Part shown: positions 25,539 to 33,582 of the stretch, one piece after another
Numbering within the stretch: position 1 is the first letter of the stretch
How the letters are laid out: the number at the start of each line of letters is the position of its first letter
Source: Vacuolonema iberomarrocanum LEGE 07170
Lineage (GTDB): Bacteria; Cyanobacteriota; Cyanobacteriia; Elainellales; Elainellaceae
Assembly (NCBI GenBank): GCA_015207365.1
Contig: JADEXA010000002.1
Span: 124,001-188,000, forward strand
Direction of reading: 5' to 3'
DNA: 64,000 bases
Notes under the pieces: generated by a model
Database searches by the model: none
Seen by the model: only the letters and a program-made list of their open reading frames with translations
What the model was told of the DNA's origin: nothing
Translations under genes and position numbers: made by a program

Positions 25539-28082
25539 TTATCCTGGCAGGATAATGCGCCAGAGGAGAACAGCGATCGCCCCACTCGCCAGGTGCTGAG
25601 GCACTAGATAGCGCAAAGGCTGTCGAGCAATTTTTTGGGTCAACACAATCGTCAGCAGCAGTCCAGCTACCAGCATTGTGCCCTGGAGAAAGGTAATCAC
25701 AGCAGGGTGAGCGGTCCAAACGAGGGTCTCGCCGCCGCTCATGCCAAAGGTGGCGAGGCTGACAGGAACCACGCGCCCCATTTCTGTGAGTCCCAGGTGC
25801 AGGTAGTGAGCTAGGTTGCCTGCTAGCACCAGTGGCAAATAACCGTAGGCGAGTTCGACGAAAGGCTTGGGCCGTGGGCTGTGGTTGAGCAGGCGCATGA
25901 TTTGGTGGGCAAGGAGGGCGATCGCCCCAGGAATGAGCAGCGCCACACCAGAGGTGCCCAAATGCTCCCACACATTGCCTAGCAGGGCAGCGGGTTGTGC
26001 CACCTGCAAGATCCGCAATTCGTCTGGGAGGTGATGCAGAAACACCGCCCCGAATAGCAGAAACAGCAGACAGACTTCGTGAGCCGTTGGTTTATGGCTG
26101 GTCCACAACTCGATGCCAGGCGGACGCAGGTTAAATTCCACTGAACGATGTGGGCAAGCTTTGAGACAGGTCATGCACAGCACACAATCGCGATTTTCCT
26201 GCAACTGTGCGGGGTGGGAGTAAATGGGGCAGCCGTTGGTTGCCTGCCCTTCCCCTTTCTCGGGCCCCCCCCGGTAGCACTGGTAGGTGGTGCATGTGGC
26301 GGAACAGATGCCTTGCTGTGCCCGCAACTCTGTTATCGACAGCTTGGCAAACAGGCCATTCATGCCCCCGATGGGGCAGAGGTAGCGACACCAAAAGCGC
26401 CGCTCAAAGAGGACGGAAAAGACAACGGCTCCGGCTGTAATCAACAACAACAGGCAGGCCGAGAGGTAGGCGGTATTTTCTAGATTCCACAGCTCTTCCC
26501 AAAGCAAAATCAAGGTGAACAGTCCGAAGAGGAACCACCCGCCCCAGCGTTCGGCTTCAGGACGGGACCAGGTCCGCAGGGAACCGGGAAACCATCGCTG
26601 ACGGATGGCTTGTGCCACTTCGCCATAAATCATAAAGGGACAGACCGAACACCAAATCCGCCCCAGGAATGGAAAAATGAGCAAGATCAGCGGCCACCAC
26701 CAAGCCCAGAACAGGTTGAGGGCAATGTTGCGATCGCGACTCTGGGGACCCAGCCACAGGATGAGCACCACCGCTGCGAAGATGGGCAGGACGAGACCGT
26801 AGTTGAGGCGATCGGGCCACCAGGGACTCCGTAGCCATTGCCGCAAGCTCGGATTGGCATTTAGCAGATTGAATCGAAAGCGGCGAGTTTTCCGACTTTC
26901 CTGCCAGAATACTTCCTCCGTCAGCACCGGAGCGCAGTTGGATTGGATAATGGCGCGCTCCACCAAACCTTCTAACTCTGAAATGTTGCCAGGGAAGTCA
27001 TATCCCTGAAGACGGCGCAGCGCTTCGGGGGAAATCTTAGGGCGATCCAACCCCTTCGCTCGGCAATAAAGGCTGATGTAATAGTTAATCTGAGCGGCGA
27101 GGTCAGCGCGGCGCACCCGCAACGGAGGCACTTTGATCAGATGGGTGATACGAGCCTGTCGTTCCAGTTCAGGCAGGGCTCGCTCGGAGGTGAAGATGAG
27201 GCGGGCGTTGCTTTGGTGAGGCGGCGGTGAGATATCGCCCTCCCGCAGAACAGGCGTGTAGCTGCCCGTTTCGATTAATTGGAGGATGGGTGTCCAAAGC
27301 GGCTTTGGCAGTTCTTGAATGTTGTTGAGGAGCAGTGTTCCATTGCCCAACCAGTCGAGTAGCCCCAGCTTGCCACCGACCCGCCCAAAAAGGTCTGCCC
27401 CGTTGGTCTGAAGAGTATCGCAATCAATGCGGATCATGGGTTCCTTGCGATCGCGTCCTCCAAAGTGAATGAGGGCTGCCGCGTTGTCCTTCAGTAATCC
27501 TGGTTCCCCAAAAATCAGGGCGGGTTCTCGATCTTTTGAGGCTTTGGTAATAGCCGTGCGGAACCGTACCGCATAGCGGCTGGAACCGATGACCCCTCGA
27601 CGCACTTTGGGAACGAGGTAGGGGCGCAGAGCCGTTTGGCGCTCTTGCTCAAAGTTGAGTTGCGCCGTCATCTGCGTCAGCTCATCGGCAAGTTGCTGGG
27701 ACAGGACACGGCTGATTTCGGGATATTGATCCGCTAGGGCGCGAAAGCGATCGCCCTCCACCCGCCACAGCTCACATTCACAAAGGGTGACAACGGCCTG
27801 AACTGTTGGCTGCTCTAGCAGCACTTCCCGCAGAAACAACACCGCACCGGATAGGCGACTCAAGCCCAGCAGCGGTTGCCCCTGTTTGCGCTGTTCCATG
27901 CGCCCCTGCCGCAGAATGTAGAGGGCAGACGGGATGGTGTCCTCGGCGATCAATTCTGTGCGGGCAGGAACGGTTTCCACCTGGATGGCTTGGACGATCG
28001 CCTCCAAAACCTCTACCGACAATGCCCCCAAAAATGTCTGTTGTTGCAGCCACGCAACCCTGCTGCGGCTTTCCCCATTCAT
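25539..28082 (-). CDS. Fusion: cNMP-binding domain, degenerate sigma-54-type AAA+ domain, NosR/NapH-like polyferredoxin membrane domain
   Basis: 847 residues with three parts. Residues 10-140 form a CRP/cNMP-binding domain (PSALYILRQGRMEQRK). Residues 163-395 form a bacterial enhancer-binding AAA+ domain, with PLRVRRADLAAQI and YDFPGNISELEGLVERAIIQ typical of the family. Its Walker A reads GEPGLLKDN (normally GExGTGKE), its Walker B reads GTLLLNNIQEL (normally FLDEIGEL), and the GAFTGA loop is gone, so ATPase and sigma-54 activity look lost. From about 420 on there are several membrane helices and iron-sulfur motifs: CSVCP, CRYLCPIGG, CSATCTTYQC...GCP and CVLCMTCLKACPH, as in NosR/NapH/CcoG proteins. 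There is no Fis DNA-binding domain. It may be a membrane redox sensor or electron-transfer protein. It is divergent from an ABC exporter. Confidence 0.8.
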   Translation of the reverse strand: MNGESRSRVAWLQQQTFLGALSVEVLEAIVQAIQVETVPARTELIAEDTIPSALYILRQGRMEQRKQGQPLLGLSRLSGAVLFLREVLLEQPTVQAVVTLCECELWRVEGDRFRALADQYPEISRVLSQQLADELTQMTAQLNFEQERQTALRPYLVPKVRRGVIGSSRYAVRFRTAITKASKDREPALIFGEPGLLKDNAAALIHFGGRDRKEPMIRIDCDTLQTNGADLFGRVGGKLGLLDWLGNGTLLLNNIQELPKPLWTPILQLIETGSYTPVLREGDISPPPHQSNARLIFTSERALPELERQARITHLIKVPPLRVRRADLAAQINYYISLYCRAKGLDRPKISPEALRRLQGYDFPGNISELEGLVERAIIQSNCAPVLTEEVFWQESRKTRRFRFNLLNANPSLRQWLRSPWWPDRLNYGLVLPIFAAVVLILWLGPQSRDRNIALNLFWAWWWPLILLIFPFLGRIWCSVCPFMIYGEVAQAIRQRWFPGSLRTWSRPEAERWGGWFLFGLFTLILLWEELWNLENTAYLSACLLLLITAGAVVFSVLFERRFWCRYLCPIGGMNGLFAKLSITELRAQQGICSATCTTYQCYRGGPEKGEGQATNGCPIYSHPAQLQENRDCVLCMTCLKACPHRSVEFNLRPPGIELWTSHKPTAHEVCLLFLLFGAVFLHHLPDELRILQVAQPAALLGNVWEHLGTSGVALLIPGAIALLAHQIMRLLNHSPRPKPFVELAYGYLPLVLAGNLAHYLHLGLTEMGRVVPVSLATFGMSGGETLVWTAHPAVITFLQGTMLVAGLLLTIVLTQKIARQPLRYLVPQHLASGAIAVLLWRIILPG

Positions 28083-28237
28083 GTCGTTTCCTCAGAGCCG
28101 ACTCCTTCCAGCCTAGCCAGGTTCTGGAGTCCCAGGAATTAAGAACCGTGAAGGGGATCCCAGTCCGCGCCAAGCACGGTATCGACCTCCGGGCTTTCTT
28201 GGGCCACGCAGCCAAGCTGCTGCTCTTTGATCTGCAC

Positions 28238-28322
28238 TAATCACTCATAGAGGTTAATCACTCATAGAGGTTAATCACTCATAGAGGTTAATCACTCATA
28301 GAGGTTAATCACTCATAGAGGT
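28238..28322. repeat. Five perfect tandem copies of a 17-bp unit
   Basis: The unit TAATCACTCATAGAGGT is repeated five times without a mismatch (28238-28254, then every 17 bp to 28322). It sits between the divergent cNMP/AAA/ferredoxin gene (start 28082) and the ABC exporter gene (start 28418). The spacing is short of two helical turns, so successive copies rotate around the helix. It may be a regulator array or a slipping microrepeat. Confidence 0.9.
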
Positions 28323-28417
28323 TATCAATCGCGCCAAGGACGTCTAAAAATCACCTATCCTTGAAGGGTTGCCTATAGTCTACGTCCGTATTTCTTCCCA
28401 GTTTTTCGGCCAGCGTT

Positions 28418-30250
28418 ATGTCACCTGCCAGCTATCTTGAAGACGAGCGTCAACCGCGATCGCAGCGCCCCACCGATTGGCGTTTGATCTCGATGCTTCT
28501 CCCCTATGCCCTACGGCATAAGCGAACCTTAATCATTGCTCTGATCTTGCTTGTCCCCGTTTCGCTGGGAGAGGCGTTCCAACCCATTCTCGTTGGGCAA
28601 ACCATCTCCCTCATCCGGAATGAGCCTGTGATGGGCTTTCTGGAAGGTATGCCCCTGGGACAGGGGTTAAATATTCTGGCCGTATTGCTCTTCATTACCA
28701 TTGCGGTGCGGCTCTCCCTGGATGGGGCGCAAAACTTCATGGTGCAAAAGGTAGGGCAACAGATCACCGCCGACATTCGTAACGATCTGTTCAAGCATGT
28801 GACATCGTTGGCGACCCGTTTTTTCGATCGCACACCCATTGGCAAGCTCATCACCCGCCTCACCAGCGATGTGGATGCCCTGGGGGATGTGTTTTCGACA
28901 GGGGCGATCGGCATCATTGGCAACCTGTTCTCCATTCTGGTGGTGATCATCACGATGTTCACCCTGCAATGGCAGCTCGCGGCGATGCTGGTTACCATCC
29001 TCATCCCCATCACCGTGCTGATCGTTTATTTTCAGCGGCAGTATCGCAAAGCCAACTATCGTGCCCGCGAGGAGCTTTCGGCCCTAAACGCCAATCTACA
29101 AGAAAACATTGTTGGGGTGAATGTCGTCCAATTGTTTCGGCGAGAAACGTTTAACTCGGAGCTGTTCTACAAAATCAACCAGCGCTATGTCCATGAGGTC
29201 GATCGCACGATCCTATTCGACTCCTCGGTATCGGCAACGCTGGAATGGATTTCGCTAGTGGCGATCGCCGCTGTGCTCTGGTTGGGGGGAACGCTGGTGC
29301 TGCAAGATGTCATGAACATTGGCCTGCTCGCCTCCTTTATTCTCTATGGTCAGCGATTATTTGATCCGTTGCGAGAGTTTGCTGACCAGTTCACCGCTAT
29401 CCAGGCCGGACTCACCTCTCTTGAACGCGTCAGCGACATCCTCAGCGAACCGATTGAAATCCGGGATCCGCACGAACCCCAAACCCTCCCTGCTACAGCA
29501 CGTTCGGGTCAAACCATCGCACCTGGTGAAATTCGGTTTGACCATGTGACCTTTGGCTATAAGTCAGATGAGATGGTCTTGCGAGATCTGGATTTCACCA
29601 TCCGTCCCGGCGAGAAGGTCGCACTGGTGGGGCCAACAGGTGCCGGGAAAAGCTCCATCATTCGCTTGCTTTGTCGGCTCTATGACGTGACGAAAGGCAG
29701 CATCCAGATGGATGGTGTCGATATTCGCGAAATGCCCCAAGCCGAGCTGCGCCGTCGCATGTCGGTGATTCTGCAAGATGGCTTTCTGTTTGCTGGCGAT
29801 GTGACCAGCAACATTACCCTGGGCGAGTCCTACGCCAAGGAAGATGTGCGCCGCGCCGCCGAGCAAACGAATGTTGCCAGCTTCATTGAGCGGTTGCCCC
29901 AGGGCTATGACACAGAACTGCGCCAGCGGGGCACAAACCTCTCGGGAGGCGAGAAGCAACTACTGGCCTTTGCCCGTGCAGCGATCCGCAACCCTGGCAT
30001 CCTCGTGCTGGATGAAGCGACAGCAAACTTGGATGTGGGCACCGAATCGATTATCCAGGAAGCGCTGGAAAGCTTGCTCGTGGGGCGAACGGCCATCATC
30101 ATCGCGCACCGTCTTTCCACAATTCGGCGAGTCGATCGCATCCTGGTGCTGAAGCAAGGCCAGCTCGTGGAGTCAGGCAATCACCAGGAGTTACTAGAGC
30201 AAAATGGACTCTATGCCAGCTTGTATCGGCTACAGATGTTGGAAGCTTGA
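28418..30250 (+). CDS. ABC exporter half-transporter (MsbA-type, fused permease and ATPase)
   Basis: 610 residues. The membrane domain has six helices (about 25-325) and the ATPase domain follows (about 370-605). ATPase motifs are all intact: Walker A GPTGAGKSS, Q-loop ILQDGFLF, signature LSGGEKQLLAFARA, Walker B ILVLDEATANLD and the switch IIAHRLST. It should work as a homodimer pumping a lipid, peptide or drug out of the cytoplasm. It lacks an N-terminal C39 peptidase or C39-like domain, so it is not an obvious partner of the RTX protein 14 kb away. The gene is monocistronic; the PHP gene faces it 12 bp away. Confidence 0.9.
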   Translation: MSPASYLEDERQPRSQRPTDWRLISMLLPYALRHKRTLIIALILLVPVSLGEAFQPILVGQTISLIRNEPVMGFLEGMPLGQGLNILAVLLFITIAVRLSLDGAQNFMVQKVGQQITADIRNDLFKHVTSLATRFFDRTPIGKLITRLTSDVDALGDVFSTGAIGIIGNLFSILVVIITMFTLQWQLAAMLVTILIPITVLIVYFQRQYRKANYRAREELSALNANLQENIVGVNVVQLFRRETFNSELFYKINQRYVHEVDRTILFDSSVSATLEWISLVAIAAVLWLGGTLVLQDVMNIGLLASFILYGQRLFDPLREFADQFTAIQAGLTSLERVSDILSEPIEIRDPHEPQTLPATARSGQTIAPGEIRFDHVTFGYKSDEMVLRDLDFTIRPGEKVALVGPTGAGKSSIIRLLCRLYDVTKGSIQMDGVDIREMPQAELRRRMSVILQDGFLFAGDVTSNITLGESYAKEDVRRAAEQTNVASFIERLPQGYDTELRQRGTNLSGGEKQLLAFARAAIRNPGILVLDEATANLDVGTESIIQEALESLLVGRTAIIIAHRLSTIRRVDRILVLKQGQLVESGNHQELLEQNGLYASLYRLQMLEA

Positions 30251-30262
30251 GGGATGCAACGC

Positions 30263-30955
30263 TCAAAGCCGTTGTAACAAATTGAGCCCATGCGTGTCTG
30301 TGCCGCAGGTGTGTAACAAGCCAAAGCGTTCGGCTACGGAAAATACTTCGCGGGTTTGCCGGGGACTCGGAGACCAGGGATTGGGATTGTTGTAGGCATA
30401 GTAAGTTTCCGCCCCATCAATACCCAGTTCCGCTGCTGTGGGGATTAGCTCTGCCGCCGTCGAACGGTAGCGGTCGGGGTGTGCCAGCACGGCTAAGCCC
30501 CCAGCTTGGTGGATGGTGTCAATCACAACCGCAGCATGGGCGCGATCGCCCTGCACTGAATCGCCCTGCAGATAAATTTGGAGGTCTGCATCGTCTGGGT
30601 CGAACGCATAGGCCAGGATATGGACATCGTTGTGGAGCAGCTGAGCGGTAATCTCAACCCCACTCCAAAAATGCGGCCCATCGTCAGGATTCTCGGAAGC
30701 TAACCACTGTTGCGCCCGCCGAAATCCATCTACCGAGTGATGGTCGGTAATGGCCAATCCGCGTAGACCGATGGAGAGCGCTTGCTGAATCAATGCCTCA
30801 GGTGTCAGTCTGCCATCGGAGCAGATCGTATGCATATGGAAGTTGTAGGACAGTGGGCAACTCTTTGGGGTAATGGATTCAAAGACTTGTCGGAGTGCTG
30901 CATTGTCCTGTTCCGCAGGGACAGAACCCGTTTCCTGGGTCGATGGGATAACCAT
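30263..30955 (-). CDS. PHP-domain phosphoesterase
   Basis: PHP proteins are metal-dependent phosphoesterases; this group resembles the 3',5'-nucleotide/YciV-type enzymes. The metal-binding motifs are present in order: FHMHTICSDGRLTP (HxH), AITDHHSVDG, GVEIT (Glu), HILAYAFDP, VLAHPDRY and CGTDTHG. I choose ATG 30955 (MVIPSTQETG, 230 residues). The open frame extends to 31027, but the added 24 residues (CNEIVKIFYTCHCNYSLNRL) do not look like part of the fold. The substrate is not shown by the sequence. It converges with the ABC exporter gene. Confidence 0.85.
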   Translation of the reverse strand: MVIPSTQETGSVPAEQDNAALRQVFESITPKSCPLSYNFHMHTICSDGRLTPEALIQQALSIGLRGLAITDHHSVDGFRRAQQWLASENPDDGPHFWSGVEITAQLLHNDVHILAYAFDPDDADLQIYLQGDSVQGDRAHAAVVIDTIHQAGGLAVLAHPDRYRSTAAELIPTAAELGIDGAETYYAYNNPNPWSPSPRQTREVFSVAERFGLLHTCGTDTHGLNLLQRL

Positions 30956-31090
30956 GGATAGTCTGTTGAGTGAGTAATTGCAATGGCAGGTATAGAAAAT
31001 TTTTACAATTTCGTTACATAACTGCATTCTAGCGAGTGGGCGGTGAAAGCGGTTTCCCCGATTTGGCGGACTGACTGGAGGGGCGGGGAA

Positions 31091-32323
31091 TTACCGGAGA
31101 TGCCAGCAGTCTCGGACAATCATCCAGTCCTCCTGAGTATGGATGGCCAGGGCGCGGACAGGTGAATGATCGGTGGCAATATCAATATCCTCGGGCGATC
31201 GCACATTTTTCTCGGGGTCGATCTCCAAACCCAGAAATTCTAATCCCTTGCAGGCTGCTGCGCGAATGTCCGGGGCATTTTCCCCAATTCCGGCGGTGAA
31301 AACGATCGCCTCCAAACCACCCAAGCTAGGCAACAAGGAGCCAATGTGCGATCGCAGTCGATGGAGATAGACCTCCAGCGCTAGTTTTGCCTGATCGTTG
31401 CCCTCGGCGATCGCTTCCATAACCACTCGCAAGTCGCTCGACACCCCCGACACCCCCAGTAACCCCGACTCCTTGTTCAGCATCCGATCCAGGCGATCGG
31501 CATCAAACTTTTCCTGGCGCATCAGGTGAATCAAAATGCCAGGGTCGATGGAACCCGATCGGGTTCCCATCATCAATCCTTCCAACGGCGTGAAGCCCAT
31601 CGTTGTGTCGATACACACCCCATCTCGCACCGCTGATAGGGACGCCCCATTGCCCAAATGGCAAACAATTAATCGCAGGGGCGACGGATTGCCCAGCAGT
31701 TCCGCCGCCCGCTGCGCACAATAGCGGTGGCTCGTGCCATGGAAGCCATAGCGCCGAATGCCCGCCTCGTAGCAGGGGTAGGGAATCGGGTAAACGGTCG
31801 CAGCAGGGGGCAGGGTCGAGTGGAAGGCCGTATCGAAAACCGCCACTTGAGGAATATCGCCCAGGATCGCCTCGATCGCCGTAATCCCCTCTAGATTGGC
31901 GGGATTATGCAGCGGCGCAAAGCGGCTGTAGTCGGCGATCGCCGCTTGCACCTCAGGTGTCACCCGCACACTTTCCTGGTATTGCCCACCGCCATGCACC
32001 ACCCGATGGCCCACCATGCCAATGTCGGTGGCTTTGTCGATGACCTGGGTTTCTCCGCTCCAGATAGATTCCAGCAAGCAGTTCATCACCGCTGTGCGAT
32101 CGCCACTGGGCATGGTCTGCTTAATCTTTTTCCCATCTTGGGTGGTGAATTTCAGCTCCGCCACACCCTCTTGATGCGTCCAATCAATCGCCCCTTCCCA
32201 CAACGGTTCCAGCGGCTTTGCCGGAAACGCATCAGAGGGCAGGGCATACAGCGCACTTTTCTGGCTGCTCGATCCCGCGTTCATCACCAGAATTTTTAAG
32301 CCAGGGTTTGCAGCCGGGGGCAT
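31091..32323 (-). CDS. ackA: Acetate kinase
   Basis: 410 residues, the usual length. It interconverts acetyl phosphate plus ADP with acetate plus ATP. Family signatures are ILVMNAGSSSQKSALY at the N-terminus, VGHRVVHGGG, VFDTAFHST (catalytic Asp and His), YGFHGTSHRYC, ICHLGNGASL with LRVVM later, TGIGENAPDIR and the C-terminal AIHTQEDWMIVRDC. No pta gene is next to it. In cyanobacteria it serves dark fermentation and acetyl-phosphate balance. The PHP gene downstream on the same strand is more than 130 bp away, so co-transcription is possible but not evident. Confidence 0.96.
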   Translation of the reverse strand: MPPAANPGLKILVMNAGSSSQKSALYALPSDAFPAKPLEPLWEGAIDWTHQEGVAELKFTTQDGKKIKQTMPSGDRTAVMNCLLESIWSGETQVIDKATDIGMVGHRVVHGGGQYQESVRVTPEVQAAIADYSRFAPLHNPANLEGITAIEAILGDIPQVAVFDTAFHSTLPPAATVYPIPYPCYEAGIRRYGFHGTSHRYCAQRAAELLGNPSPLRLIVCHLGNGASLSAVRDGVCIDTTMGFTPLEGLMMGTRSGSIDPGILIHLMRQEKFDADRLDRMLNKESGLLGVSGVSSDLRVVMEAIAEGNDQAKLALEVYLHRLRSHIGSLLPSLGGLEAIVFTAGIGENAPDIRAAACKGLEFLGLEIDPEKNVRSPEDIDIATDHSPVRALAIHTQEDWMIVRDCWHLR

Positions 32324-32501
32324 ACAGCAGTCTCCGTTGTTTTGTTTCTTGTGTGTTCAAGTAGAACTGGGCTGGAGCGCGATCGCCTTCAGTGTGCCCG
32401 AAATCCGCCGGAGTGAAAACGTGCATAGGTTACAAAGCCCCACATCCAATCCGAAAAATATACGGAAAAATGCCTCCTATCTAACCAGATCGACATATTA
32501 C

Positions 32502-32556
32502 GCAGAAAGATGCTGCATATCCACCCAGATTGGGGTGATATGCAGCATCTTTCTGC
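32502..32556. repeat. Perfect 20-bp inverted repeat (long hairpin)
   Basis: GCAGAAAGATGCTGCATATC at 32502-32521 is exactly complementary to 32537-32556, and the stem extends inward through CACCC/GGGTG with one bulge. It marks the boundary between the core ackA region and the AT-rich island to the right, and looks like a small palindromic mobile element or a strong terminator. Confidence 0.75.
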
Positions 32557-33117
32557 CTATCCACCCTCTATAGGGGAGATAGACAGAAAAATCCCGCCCA
32601 ATACAATAGTAGTTAGACAGCTTGATTCCAGGGGTGATAGTAGCTTCCGACCCTATTTTCTTAAGTGCGAGGTTAAATTATCAAAGTCATGCTTTATAGA
32701 GCCATCAACTAGCTCTATAGATCTGATTGATGAGTAGCTTATGGTATTTTCCTGATTTCTACAACTATTAGACCTTGTCGGAAATAGTGGAAGCCCTAAT
32801 ATACTACGGTTGCAACGATCACTTAAATCAGTTCAAAGCCCTGCTCAGCAAGCGTTAAACTTGACTCCGGCAGCTTGATTTCTGATAAAGCCCATTGTTC
32901 TTTGCTATGGGTACTTTAAGGCATTAGCTAAAATAGCTGTCAAAACTTATCGTAGGCTGCGATTTATAGCATTAACACAGATTAATTACAAATTCTGTGG
33001 TGGTGTTTCCAAATGATAGAACACATCAATGAAATTATTATTCTTTATCAGGATTAGAGCCAAAAGCATCTGGGGAAAGCTTAAATTTCTAGAAAGGGAG
33101 GACACCAATCAAAAACC
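32557..33117. other. AT-rich intergenic region before the HEPN/KGGVGR unit
   Basis: About 560 bp with no gene seen and base composition already like the island genes that follow. It probably holds their promoter. A GGGAGG ribosome site lies about 14 bases before the ATG at 33118. Confidence 0.45.
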
Positions 33118-33582
33118 ATGGCACCAGTACCGTTTACAGACAGAGAGATGCAGAGAGCATGGCGAACTAATTTAGAAGCTTCCATGCATTCATCACGTAG
33201 TAACGCCCATCGGCTTTTGCTGTTCTATTCAATAGAATGTGGACTAAAAGCAGTTTTGATGAAGCGACAATCTATAAATTGCACAAATCTTTGTCACGAA
33301 ATTCGAGAAGCGCAGCATAATATCAATAAGTTGTTAGATTATCTAAGCGCGGGACAGCTCCTAAAGTTGCCAGTTCAACTTCAAATGGATTCTATTAAAA
33401 TTCGAGGGAATGAAATAGAACGAAAGCTGGATGCAGGAAAGATTAATCAAGTGTGGCGATATGGTGGTTACTTTGTCCATTCTGATAACAGGAGTTCTAC
33501 ATTGAACACTACAGAAGATGACAGTATAGAAAATAAGCTAATGCGCATATCAGAATGGATTAAGCAGGAGCTAAATGCATAA
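33118..33582 (+). CDS. HEPN-like small protein, putative RNase effector of two-gene conflict system
   Basis: 154 residues, all-helical. The N-terminal helices (ASMHSSRSNAHRLLLFYSIE followed by CGLKAVLMKR) resemble the first helix bundle of HEPN-domain proteins. A later helix carries R114-YGGYFV-H121, an R-x6-H arrangement that fits the R-x4-6-H catalytic motif of HEPN ribonucleases. The stop codon shares one base with the next start (TAATG), so the two proteins are made in coupled fashion. The DNA is AT-rich and free of HIP1 sites, unlike the core genes around it. I infer a nuclease toxin-like effector controlled by the following NTPase. The HEPN call is by motif and helix pattern only. Confidence 0.55.
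   Translation: MAPVPFTDREMQRAWRTNLEASMHSSRSNAHRLLLFYSIECGLKAVLMKRQSINCTNLCHEIREAQHNINKLLDYLSAGQLLKLPVQLQMDSIKIRGNEIERKLDAGKINQVWRYGGYFVHSDNRSSTLNTTEDDSIENKLMRISEWIKQELNA

Noticed and set aside
25539..28082. Annotation as an active sigma-54-dependent transcription regulator
   Set aside because: Walker A and B are degenerate, the GAFTGA loop is missing and there is no DNA-binding domain.
28418..30250. ABC exporter as the missing type I secretion ATPase for the RTX protein
   Set aside because: No C39-type N-terminal domain, 12 kb away from the adaptor, and the standard MsbA-like layout; there is no positive evidence for the link.
32337..32737. Short rightward open frames between ackA and the accessory island
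   Set aside because: They run through the perfect palindrome and have no protein-like features.
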